Shown: piece after piece, positions 7,058-12,936 of the stretch
Numbering within the stretch: position 1 is the first letter of the stretch
Layout of the letters: each line of letters starts with the position of its first letter
NCBI GenBank assembly: GCA_023229525.1
Contig: JALNZC010000046.1
Location: 1 to 12,936, forward strand
DNA length: 12,936 nucleotides
Source of the DNA: Bacteroidales bacterium
GTDB lineage: Bacteria; Bacteroidota; Bacteroidia; Bacteroidales; FEN-979
Direction: 5' to 3'
Notes under the pieces: generated by a model
The model's database searches: none
What the model saw: the letters and a program-made list of their open reading frames with translations, nothing else
Told to the model about the DNA's origin: nothing
Program-made: the position numbers and the translations under genes

Positions 7058-7708
7058 ATGGAACTGATCGTTACTTCATATTGCCATATCCATGAAAAGA
7101 AAGTAGTTATCAATGACCGTCTGGTCTTTTATAATGAAAATATTCTTAATTTCGCGGACTTTATTAAATCAGTCTATAAGCAGGAAGAGATTAATTACCC
7201 CAAGTTTTATAAGATGGATTCTTTGAGTAAACTTGGATTTCTTGCTGCAGAGATGGTTTTAAAGGAAAAACCAGTCACAGGATATGACAGTGATGCGGTG
7301 GGCGTGGTACTGAGCAATTCAAGTTCAAGTCTTGACACGGATATCATCCACAATGATGCCATAAAGGACAGAACCAATTACTTCCCCAGCCCCTCTGTGT
7401 TTGTTTATACCCTCCCGAACATCGTGATCGGAGAGATTTGTATAAAAAATAAGATCAAAGGGGAAAATGCCTTCCTGGTCTCTGAAGTGTTTGATGGAAA
7501 GCTCCTGGTCAATTATGTCGGTGGACTTTTCCTGAGATTTGGGTTAGAAGCCTGTTTGTGCGGTTGGGTTGAATTGCTTGGCAATAAATATGAGTCATTG
7601 ATCACACTGGTGGAAAAAGCAGACATTACATCAAGGGAAAGTGCAACCGGTTTCAAATCACTTCCCTTTACAATCAAAGATTTAAACCAATTAATTGAAC
7701 ATAACTGA
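7058..7708 (+). CDS. Half-length ketosynthase-like protein lacking the active-site Cys
   Basis: A 216-residue protein. The frame opens at 7016 inside the preceding KS, but the ATG at 7058, one base after that gene's stop, is preferred. It resembles the N-terminal half of a KS fold: L-S-K-L-G-F-L-A-A-E helix (56-65), G-V-V-L-S-N-S-S-S-S-L-D-T-D (82-95), P-S-P-S-V-F-V-Y-T-L-P-N-I-V-I-G-E-I (110-127), then K-G-E-N-A-F-L and a C-L-C-G-W-V-E-L strand. Where a KS has its nucleophile the sequence reads V-S-E-V-F-D-G, without Cys, and the C-terminal half with both His residues is missing. It therefore cannot condense alone and is probably a structural or length-setting partner of a neighbouring KS. 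It matches proteins annotated as ketoacyl-synthase N-terminal-like in Bacteroidota clusters (recalled, not checked). Confidence 0.75.
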   Translation: MELIVTSYCHIHEKKVVINDRLVFYNENILNFADFIKSVYKQEEINYPKFYKMDSLSKLGFLAAEMVLKEKPVTGYDSDAVGVVLSNSSSSLDTDIIHNDAIKDRTNYFPSPSVFVYTLPNIVIGEICIKNKIKGENAFLVSEVFDGKLLVNYVGGLFLRFGLEACLCGWVELLGNKYESLITLVEKADITSRESATGFKSLPFTIKDLNQLIEHN

Positions 7709-7717
7709 CGTGAGATT

Positions 7718-7972
7718 ATGGAAGAATTGATCGAAAAACTGAAGAAAGAAGTCATTGAGCAACTGAATCTGGAAGAAACCAAACCCGAAGATATAAACCC
7801 TGATTCACCCTTATTTGGCGAAGGATTGGGACTTGATTCCATCGATGCACTTGAACTGATTGTATTACTTGAGAAAAACTATGGAATAAAGATTGAAGAT
7901 CCGAAAGATGGTAAAAAAATATTTTACTCCATCCGTACCATGGCCGAATATATTACCGAGCATAAGAAATAA
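7718..7972 (+). CDS. Acyl carrier protein
   Basis: An 84-residue acidic helical protein. The phosphopantetheine attachment site is Ser41 in G-L-G-L-D-S-I-D-A-L-E-L, the standard ACP signature, and the following helix E-L-I-V-L-L-E-K-N-Y-G-I-K-I is typical. After loading by a 4'-phosphopantetheinyl transferase (not in the window) it would carry the growing chain between the ketosynthases, the dehydratase-like protein and the BtrH-like acyltransferases. It lies between the two KS genes, with 9 and 6 bases on either side, and is the only ACP seen here; related clusters often carry two, so another may lie to the left. Confidence 0.95.
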   Translation: MEELIEKLKKEVIEQLNLEETKPEDINPDSPLFGEGLGLDSIDALELIVLLEKNYGIKIEDPKDGKKIFYSIRTMAEYITEHKK

Positions 7973-7978
7973 ACCCGA

Positions 7979-9181
7979 ATGGCCCAACGGATTTTCGTTA
8001 CCGGTACAGGGATCATTTCATGTTTAGGCAATAACCTCCGGGAGAACCTGACTTCTTTACTTGATTCCAAATCAGGAATCGGTCGGATTCATCATATTGA
8101 CACATTGTTGAAGGAAGAGCTCCTTGTCGGGGAAGTCCCTTTGTCACAGGAAGAATTATTTACTCTGGCGCATATTGTTCCGGCCGAAGGTTATTCACGG
8201 AATGCTTTACTGGGAATTATCGCTGCAAAAGAAGCCGGAGCACATGCCGGACTTACGGAACACCGGGAATTGAAAACTGGTCTTATTTCTGCTACCACAG
8301 TGGGAGGTATGGATCAATGTGAATTGTATTATCTTGATTTCCTTACCAACGATACCCGGAACGCCTACATTGATTCATATGATTCTGGCGAAAGTACAGA
8401 AAAGATAGCAAGTGCACTCGGGATCAGTGATTTCATCACCACAATCAGTACAGCCTGTTCATCGGCTGCCAATGCGCTGATGCTGGGCGCCAGGATGATA
8501 CGTACCGGCCGGCTGGACCGGGTTCTTGCCGGGGGGTGTGAATCGCTGACGAAATTTCATCTGAATGGGTTCAATGCCTTGAAAATACTGGATAAAGAAC
8601 CGTCAAAGCCCTTTGACGAACGCCGTGCAGGGATCAACCTTGGAGAAGGTGCTGCCTACCTGGTTCTTGAGTCGGAAGAAAGCATGAAAAAAACGGGAAA
8701 CCAGCCCCTATGCGAGCTGATCGGTTGGGGCAATGCATGTGAAGCCTTTCATCAGACAGCCTCATCTCCCGAAGGGACAGGCGCATACCTTGCCATTAAA
8801 AAAGCGCTTGAAATAAGCGGATTGCATCCGGAAGATATCGACTACATCAATGCCCACGGTACGGGTACCGATAACAACGATCTTTCCGAGGGCAAAGCCA
8901 TCGAAAAACTGTTTGGTGAGCGTGTTCCTTATATAAGCTCCACAAAACCATTTACCGGTCATACCACCAGTGCAGCCGGCTCAACAGAGGCTATTCTGTC
9001 GATCCTTTGCCTCCAGCACCAGGTTATCTGGCCTAATCTCAACTTTGAAATCCCTATCGGCGAATTGCATTTTTCACCGGTAAAAAACCTGATCACAGAC
9101 CAACTCGTGAATATAGTGATGTCAAATTCATTTGGTTTTGGTGGAAACGATACATCTTTGATTTTCAGAAAGGTTTATTAA
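7979..9181 (+). CDS. Beta-ketoacyl-ACP synthase II (FabF-like) with intact triad
   Basis: A 400-residue condensing enzyme close in size and motifs to FabF. Active residues are Cys160 in S-T-A-C-S-S-A, His293 in N-A-H-G-T-G-T, and His328 in T-K-P-F-T-G-H-T-T-S-A-A-G, with Lys323. The C-terminal N-S-F-G-F-G-G-N motif that closes the active site is present. It should extend ACP-bound chains with malonyl units. It starts six bases after the ACP stop, so the two are presumably made together. It is more canonical than the KS at 5884-7056, suggesting the two act at different steps or chain lengths. Its stop marks the end of the tightly packed part of the operon. Confidence 0.94.
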   Translation: MAQRIFVTGTGIISCLGNNLRENLTSLLDSKSGIGRIHHIDTLLKEELLVGEVPLSQEELFTLAHIVPAEGYSRNALLGIIAAKEAGAHAGLTEHRELKTGLISATTVGGMDQCELYYLDFLTNDTRNAYIDSYDSGESTEKIASALGISDFITTISTACSSAANALMLGARMIRTGRLDRVLAGGCESLTKFHLNGFNALKILDKEPSKPFDERRAGINLGEGAAYLVLESEESMKKTGNQPLCELIGWGNACEAFHQTASSPEGTGAYLAIKKALEISGLHPEDIDYINAHGTGTDNNDLSEGKAIEKLFGERVPYISSTKPFTGHTTSAAGSTEAILSILCLQHQVIWPNLNFEIPIGELHFSPVKNLITDQLVNIVMSNSFGFGGNDTSLIFRKVY

Positions 9182-9359
9182 AAAAACTCAAAGATCAAAA
9201 CTCAAAAATCAAAATGATAACTTAAGATTCAAAATTATTATTGATCACTTCATCATTCTAAAGTTCTAATGTTCAACAGTTCTTTAACTAAAAAAATCTC
9301 CAAATCCTCAAATTTTCAAATTTTCAAATCTTCAAATCAATAAATCTTCAAATCAATAA
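9182..9359. repeat. AT-rich intergenic region with short tandem repeats up to the next start codon
   Basis: This is the only long gap inside the cluster and it is almost free of G. It begins with two copies of a 14-base unit (AACTCAAAGATCAA at 9185-9198 and a one-mismatch copy at 9199-9212). It ends with several TCAAATTT/TCAAATCT variants and two perfect copies of AAATCTTCAAATCAAT (9326-9341 and 9342-9357), directly followed by AAATGG, which contains the ATG of the next gene. No clear promoter or terminator is seen. Strand-slippage repeats that could vary in length between strains are the simplest reading. Confidence 0.7.
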
Positions 9360-10421
9360 ATGGCCTTCATCAACGGTATCGGTATCATTTCCCCTCAGAA
9401 AACTGTGGAAAGCAAGGAATTTCCTGCAGCGGTAATGGAGTATACAGCGGATTATCTGAAATGCATCGAACCTGTTTACAGATCATATATTGACCCGATC
9501 CAAAGTCGGCGGATGAGCAGACTCATTAAGATGGGAATTACTGCTGCAAAAATCAGTCTGGCGGACGCCGCCTGCCGGATGCCCGACGCCATCATCACAG
9601 GAACCGGACTTGGAAGTGTTGAGGATACGGAAAAAATCCTCGGTGAGATCACCAAAGAGGAACGTTTTCTCAACCCCACCCCTTTTATACAATCAACGTA
9701 CAATACAATAAGTTCGCAGGTCGCCATCAATCTCAAGTGCCATAACTATAATTCTACCTACGTTCACCGGACCTTTTCCTTCGAAAGTGGTTTGACCGAT
9801 GCACTGATGTTGATGGAGGAAGGAATGGCTTCCGATGTCCTGGTGGGGGCAATAGATGAGATGACCCTGAACCATTTGCAGATCACCCGGCGGATAGGTC
9901 AATGGAAGATGGAACCGGTGAATAATCTTCAATTACTTGATTACGGAACACCGGGCGCCCTCGCCGGTGAAGGCGCTGCGTTCTTTTTACTGGGCGCTGA
10001 AAAATCTCTATCCACCTATGCCCAGGTAAAAGGAGTTAAAACCTCCTTCAATCTGAACGGATCATTTAAACCCAGTACCATCCTCCCCAGTTTTCTTGAT
10101 ATGAATGACCTCACCACTAAAGATATAGACCTGGTATTGCTCGGTCTTAACGGCGACAGTGAAAATGATCCGGTGTATCTGCAATTTGCCAACCATTTTT
10201 TTCCGGGAAAGCCACTGGGATGGTACAAACATCTTTGCGGTGAATATCATACCGCGACAGGATTCGGTCTTTATGCTGCTGCCAATATCCTCAAGCATCA
10301 GCATTACCCTGAAGTTTTACAATTAAACACCATCAACCCTTCCCGCTTAAAAAATATTCTTATCTACAACCATTACCGGAATGTCAACCATTCGATGATA
10401 CTGATACAGGCTTGTTCCTGA
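9360..10421 (+). CDS. Ketosynthase-like protein without active-site Cys (chain-length-factor-like)
   Basis: A 353-residue thiolase-fold protein. KS landmarks remain: an N-terminal I-N-G-I-G-I-I-S-P strand, I-I-T-G-T-G-L-G-S-V-E-D-T (78-90), P-T-P-F-I-Q-S-T-Y-N-T-I (106-117), A-G-E-G-A-A-F-F-L-L, and a late H-L-C-G-E-Y-H-T-A-T-G-F-G motif equivalent to the G-H-T-x-x-A-A-G His loop. The nucleophile position reads R-T-F-S-F-E-S-G-L-T-D (about 138-147), with Phe141 or Glu142 in place of Cys, and the A-H-G-T motif is missing. It is therefore unlikely to condense on its own and looks like a chain-length factor or KS-like subunit, as occurs in aryl polyene KS heterodimers. It is separated from the KS at 7979 by a repeat-rich gap, so it may be made at a different level. 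Confidence 0.85.
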   Translation: MAFINGIGIISPQKTVESKEFPAAVMEYTADYLKCIEPVYRSYIDPIQSRRMSRLIKMGITAAKISLADAACRMPDAIITGTGLGSVEDTEKILGEITKEERFLNPTPFIQSTYNTISSQVAINLKCHNYNSTYVHRTFSFESGLTDALMLMEEGMASDVLVGAIDEMTLNHLQITRRIGQWKMEPVNNLQLLDYGTPGALAGEGAAFFLLGAEKSLSTYAQVKGVKTSFNLNGSFKPSTILPSFLDMNDLTTKDIDLVLLGLNGDSENDPVYLQFANHFFPGKPLGWYKHLCGEYHTATGFGLYAAANILKHQHYPEVLQLNTINPSRLKNILIYNHYRNVNHSMILIQACS

Positions 10422-10466
10422 GTATAGAAATAATTCGTTTCTCCTGGATATTTATCGAAAATTACT

Positions 10467-10474
10467 TATATTTG
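10467..10474 (+). promoter_or_regulatory. Bacteroidota -7 promoter element (TATATTTG)
   Basis: TATATTTG exactly fits the Bacteroidota primary-sigma -7 consensus TAnnTTTG and is followed by C. The upstream region has TTCG (10434) and TTTC (10438) but no good TTTG at the usual spacing, so the -33 element is weak. The only thing it precedes is the 22-codon mini-ORF at 10499 and the repeat arrays. Confidence 0.4.
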
Positions 10475-10498
10475 CTTTCCTGTTCATCATTTCAATAC

Positions 10499-10567
10499 AT
10501 GTCGCCTTCAAGTAAAAACAAATTCCAACCCTGCAGATATTTATTCTTCGTCATTCTTACCTGTTAG
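10499..10567 (+). pseudogene. Short signal-peptide-like ORF, possible remnant of a secreted-protein gene
   Basis: ATG at 10499 opens 22 codons reading MSPSSKNKFQPCRYLFFVIL-TC before TAG at 10565. The peptide has a basic n-region and a hydrophobic L-F-F-V-I-L-T-C end, like the first part of a secreted-protein or lipoprotein signal. It lies 25 bases after a good -7 element and its stop runs straight into tandem repeats. It may be the stump of a gene whose body was lost, or a real short peptide. A chance ORF cannot be ruled out. Confidence 0.3.
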
Positions 10568-10578
10568 CTAAACCCCTC

Positions 10579-10665
10579 GTCTAAGTCTTGTCTAAGTCTT
10601 GTCTAAGTCTTGTCTAAGTATCCTTCGATACACCTTCGATACACCTTCAATACACCTACGATGTT
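10579..10665. repeat. Two adjacent 11-bp tandem repeat arrays
   Basis: The first array has three perfect copies of GTCTAAGTCTT (10579-10611) and a partial fourth (10612-10620). After one base the second begins: CCTTCGATACA twice perfectly (10622-10643), CCTTCAATACA (10644-10654), and a degraded CCTACGATGTT (10655-10665). Both units are 11 bases long although their sequences differ, and a period of 11 is not a multiple of three, so this is not coding. The units are directly repeated with no unique spacers, which excludes a CRISPR array. Confidence 0.9.
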
Positions 10666-10713
10666 TCTTCAGTGCATTGTCCTTTTAACATATTTTGAGT
10701 TTAATCTCTGCAT

Positions 10714-10762
10714 ATATAAAGTTCAATTGAGTTTTATATTGGATTAACTTTATATTTTTTTT
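10714..10762 (+). terminator. Candidate intrinsic terminator (AT-rich hairpin plus T-run)
   Basis: ATATAAAGTT at 10714-10723 is perfectly complementary to AACTTTATAT at 10746-10755, with a further inner CAAT/ATTG pairing. It is followed directly by eight T residues (10755-10762). The order stem then T-run fits termination of + strand transcription coming from the cluster or from the promoter at 10467. The stem is AT-rich and the loop is long, so it may be weak. Confidence 0.45.
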
Positions 10763-10808
10763 ATCCCCCCTTCTCCTCAAAGTAGAGGAGCCAGAATTAA
10801 GGTGTATT

Positions 10809-10832
10809 CCCCTTCTCCTTGAGGAGAAGGGG
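10809..10832. repeat. GC-rich perfect hairpin (10-bp arms, TTGA loop)
   Basis: CCCCTTCTCC (10809-10818) and GGAGAAGGGG (10823-10832) are perfect inverted arms around TTGA. A degraded relative, CTCCTC-AAAGTA-GAGGAG, lies just upstream at about 10772-10789. Neither is followed by a T-run on either strand, so they look more like a dispersed palindromic intergenic repeat than a terminator. Confidence 0.7.
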
Positions 10833-10833
10833 T

Positions 10834-10920
10834 TAGGGGTTGAGGTGTATTATGGTTTAGGGGTTGAGGTGTAATAGAGGCCAGGGTTGAGGTGCAACAT
10901 AGTCAGGGGTAAGGTGGATC
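10834..10920. repeat. Imperfect G-rich tandem repeats of about 24 bp
   Basis: Four decaying copies share the core AGGGGTTGAGGTGTAATA: near 10834-10856, 10857-10880, 10881-10903 and 10904-10920. A lone related piece (TTAAGGTGTATT) lies just before the hairpin at 10809. The last copy runs up to and slightly into the stop of the - strand gene. G-runs are short (four, four, three, four). No function can be read; duplication and drift of an intergenic element is likely. Confidence 0.7.
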
Positions 10921-11290
10921 ACTCCACCATCACCTTCCCGCTCCCAACGGTTTGCCTGTTATAATCCAAACGCACCACATACATACCTCGCGACCATGCG
11001 GAAACATCAACCGCAATCTCTTTCTCTGATTGTAAAACTTCCTTCGAAAGCACCTTTCTTCCATACAAGTCATAGATTTCAAGGATGGCAGAATGCCATT
11101 GATGATAAACTGTGGTGAGGTTGAAGACCGGATTATTGGCTTCGGTTTTAAGTTGCTCTGGAATCGTGACATGTAGGATATCCCGGGCCGGGTTGGGATA
11201 AACTTTCAGCCTCCCGGTTTCCGGGTTTTTAAAAGGTTCATCAATTCCCACGATTACACAATCCAGCGGGATGGTACCGGATGCGAACAT
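10919..11290 (-). pseudogene. C-terminal fragment of a secreted protein, T9SS sorting domain
   Basis: The last part of a broken gene running to 12522. The fragment holds a type A T9SS C-terminal sorting domain: V-Y-P-N-P-A-R-D at the domain start, the central L-E-I-Y-D-L-Y-G-R-K-V strand, and W-S-R-G-M-Y-V-V-R-L followed by a final G-K-V-M-V-E. Such domains direct a protein through the outer membrane by the PorSS/T9SS machinery, after which the tag is removed. The true coding sequence joins here around 11265-11285 from a different frame: the preceding fragment reads D-S-L-C-S-H-P-V-P-S, while this frame continues G-T-I-P-L-D-C-V-I-V-G. That shows a net loss of one base, or 3n+1 bases. The ATG at 11290 is only an internal codon. 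The domain call is firm; whether the frameshift is real or a sequencing error is open. Confidence 0.85.
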
Positions 11291-12102
11291 AGACTGTCAT
11301 AAACCCTGGGTTGAGTATAAACTGAATCGTATTCCAGGTTTGAGTTCAGTTTATAGGCATGACTCCGCCAGATGCCATCCCAAAAACCTCCTACCAACAA
11401 AAGTTTGTTATCAAAGGTGGTTTGTGCATCGCTGAAAAAGTGTTGACTTGTAAACATGGGTTTTGTTTGAATGATATTTCCGGAGCGATCGCATTTTACC
11501 ACCCCAATCATAGCATCAAAAGAAATCGTATCACTCCATCCATAGCCCAATACCATGGTGGAATCAACCAACCAGTTTATCGTATGTGTTGTTCCCGTTT
11601 CCGATTCAGGAAAAAAATCGGTATAGCTGACCTCATTTCCATTAACATCTGTTTTAAGCATGCAAGGTTTATCACCGGTATTTGACCCGGATAAGAGAAT
11701 ATGCCGACAGCTTGAATAGATAGTCCCCTGATTATCGGTTATGGAATTATATGACATTCCATAGAAATTCTCCGCATTGACAATGGACCAGGGCAATTCC
11801 CATTCGAGGGTGCCAGTACGGTCAGTTTTAATGATAAATGGTCGCAAAATTTGAGGTGTAATAGTTTCCGGGTCAGGATACCAGCAAAACCCGTTTATGA
11901 TGAAGTGATAATCAGGGGTAACGCACATTCTGACGCTAATTTCATCATAAATCAAAGTGTCTGACTGTGCATAAACCTGCTTCCAAAGTAAATCGCTGTT
12001 ATTATCCATCCTAAATAGCCATATTCTTTCATTGTCAGGATCTTGACCAGATGCTGTGAACAATGCTATATAACCTCCAGGAATTGGCCAGATGGATTGT
12101 CC
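11254..12102 (-). pseudogene. Middle fragment of the broken T9SS-secreted repeat protein
   Basis: An open frame in the same phase as the N-terminal fragment, beginning directly after its TAG (the first possible start inside it is a TTG at 12063). The protein is made of recurring units of the kind G-G-Y-I-A-L-F-T-A-S-G followed by R-x-D-x-N-x-x-L-x-W, and later K-T-D-x-x-G-x-x-x-W, L-L-L-S-G-S, and L-L-V-G-G-F-W. These are blade-like motifs seen in secreted beta-propeller proteins of Bacteroidota. It ends out of frame with W-I-V after D-S-L-C, where the real protein should continue into the sorting domain at 11290. No enzymatic motif is visible; a surface or adhesion role is a general inference for such proteins. 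Confidence 0.8.
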
Positions 12103-12522
12103 CTATTCGGGTGCAGTGCTTTGTAAATTAAAGATCCGGCACCACTCATTCTGTGCACATGGGTTCAACTTCATGATAAATGGATTTAAAAAGTTTGTTT
12201 GTTCTCCTGTTACACCAGTAATAATAGATCCGTTAACCGAAGTTTGATTAATATCATATACACTTGTAAAATCATTTGCGTTCGATACTGTTTTGTTCCA
12301 GAGTATTTCTCCATTAATGTCTGTTTTAATTATTAATCCGTTTGTCGGGACTCCCCCAAATTCAAAATCTCCTCCCAAAATATATCCTCTATCATAAGAT
12401 TCAAAAACAGAATTGGTCACATTGCTTCTATCCGGGAAGTAGATTTTATGCCAATCCTGTGCGGTGAGGCTTTGAACGAAAATTGCGATAAGAAATAAAA
12501 CAGAATGAATGACTATTTTCAT
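12103..12522 (-). pseudogene. N-terminal fragment of the broken T9SS-secreted repeat protein, with signal peptide
   Basis: Starts at the ATG at 12522 with a clear signal peptide: a short basic n-region (M-K), the hydrophobic core V-L-F-L-I-A-I-F-V, and a likely cut after S-L-T-A before Q-D-W. The mature part shows propeller-like repeats: D-R-G-Y-I-L-G-G-D, then G-L-I-I-K-T-D-I-N-G-E-I-L-W-N-K, and P-F-I-M-K-L-N-P-C. The frame ends at TAG (12103-12105), but the codons after it, G-Q-S-I-W-P-I-P-G-G-Y-I-A-L, continue the same repeat pattern in the same phase, so the stop is a nonsense change inside the gene. With the other two fragments the intact protein would be roughly 530 residues. It is 22 bases downstream of the dockerin gene on the same strand. 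Confidence 0.85.
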
Positions 12523-12544
12523 TTACCTTTTTAAAGTTACTTTC

Positions 12545-12936
12545 CTATTTCGCCGGAGGCACATAGGACCCATTGGCATCCCCCAAACAAATCCCATTAA
12601 AATTATAGGTTACATTGGAACCGTTGATGGTGATGGGTTCGTTGTTAAAAAACCAATCGCCGGACGGGAAAGAATTTGACATTCCTGCAATACGTTTTTT
12701 AATCAGTAACATATCAATAGCTGTTAAAGCCCCTGAGCCATTGACATCGCCTGAAGCAAGATAAATACCATCCAATGGTGCAATTCCAGCAATATGCTTC
12801 TGATACAATAAAACATCCAGCGCCGTGACACCACCCCATGGCTTGGAGGTTGAAGGTGATATGGTATAGAGGCCGTTTTGAAGGTTGATAAAGTAATAAT
12901 GACCTGTAATATCTGTATTTGTATTCCTGATAATAG
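12545..12936 (-). CDS. C-terminal part of a secreted protein with a dockerin-like domain (5' end outside window)
   Basis: An open frame running off the window edge; no start is visible, and the TTG at 12808 is internal. The first part (D-I-T-G-H-Y-Y-F-I-N-L, then G-L-Y-T-I-S-P-S) looks like the end of an Ig-like or prealbumin-like fold common in Bacteroidota surface proteins. Next come two dockerin-type repeats. The first is W-G-G-V-T-A-L-D-V-L-L-Y-Q-K-H-I-A-G. The second is D-V-N-G-S-G-A-L-T-A-I-D followed by L-L-I-K-K-R-I-A-G, whose twelve residues (12713-12748) fit an EF-hand-like calcium loop. A last G-D-A-N-G-S-Y-V-P-P ends the protein. It stops with TAG at 12545. Dockerins bind cohesins, but no cohesin is visible here, and in Bacteroidota such modules often have other roles. 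No sorting domain follows, so the export route is unclear. Confidence 0.75.
   Translation of the reverse strand, partial: IIRNTNTDITGHYYFINLQNGLYTISPSTSKPWGGVTALDVLLYQKHIAGIAPLDGIYLASGDVNGSGALTAIDMLLIKKRIAGMSNSFPSGDWFFNNEPITINGSNVTYNFNGICLGDANGSYVPPAK

Noticed and set aside
10579..10665. CRISPR array
   Set aside because: Repeats are 11 bases and directly abutting, with no spacers and no cas genes.
10809..10832. Intrinsic terminator for the convergent genes
   Set aside because: The hairpin is strong but no T-run follows on either strand; the structure at 10714-10762 is a better candidate.
10823..10880. G-quadruplex
   Set aside because: Only two runs of four G lie close together (10829-10832 and 10836-10839); the next runs are distant or interrupted, so a stable quadruplex is not well supported.
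11359..11685. Open frame of 108 codons on the + strand
   Set aside because: It is antisense to the T9SS repeat protein, whose repeat motifs are clear; no family features are seen in this frame.
12103..12105. TAG recoding (amber read-through) in the secreted protein
   Set aside because: The neighbouring dockerin gene uses TAG as its real stop at 12545-12547, and the same gene also carries a frameshift, so decay is simpler than recoding.

Overview
The window looks like a Bacteroidota (Bacteroidales/Flavobacteria-like) chromosome. The + strand genes have no Shine-Dalgarno sequences, the gene content matches Bacteroidota aryl-polyene-like ketosynthase clusters, and the right end carries genes typical of the phylum: a type IX secretion (T9SS) C-terminal sorting domain and a dockerin-bearing surface protein. 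The species cannot be named from sequence alone.

Positions 1-10421 (+ strand) hold twelve compact genes, most separated by 0-55 bases, forming a secondary-metabolite or unusual-lipid cluster of the aryl polyene (APE)/type II fatty acid synthase-like kind. In order: a hotdog-fold dehydratase-like protein; a small helix-turn-helix-like protein and a BtrH-like papain-fold acyltransferase; a second copy of that same two-gene module; an ABC exporter ATPase and its ABC-2 permease; a 4HBT-family thioesterase; a ketosynthase (KS) with an intact Cys-His-His triad; a half-length KS-like protein without the active-site Cys; an acyl carrier protein; a second intact KS; and, after a repeat-rich 178-base gap, a second KS-like protein without the Cys. 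The likely logic is that KS/KS-like pairs extend an ACP-bound chain, the hotdog protein dehydrates it, the BtrH-like enzymes move the acyl chain from ACP to an acceptor, the thioesterase edits or releases, and the ABC pair exports or flips the product. No ketoreductase, priming enzyme, ACP synthase or glycosyl/lipid acyltransferase is visible, so the cluster probably continues to the left of the window.

Positions 10422-10918 are non-coding and structured: a good Bacteroidota -7 promoter element followed by a 22-codon signal-peptide-like mini-ORF, two adjacent arrays of different 11-bp tandem repeats, a candidate intrinsic terminator, and a hairpin followed by G-rich repeats of about 24 bp.

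Positions 10919-12936 are read on the - strand. A secreted repeat protein with a signal peptide and a T9SS sorting domain is broken by one in-frame TAG and one frameshift. Upstream of it, a protein running off the window edge ends in a dockerin-like domain. The most noteworthy items are the duplicated HTH-like/BtrH-like module, the paired active and Cys-less ketosynthases, and the two 11-bp repeat arrays.
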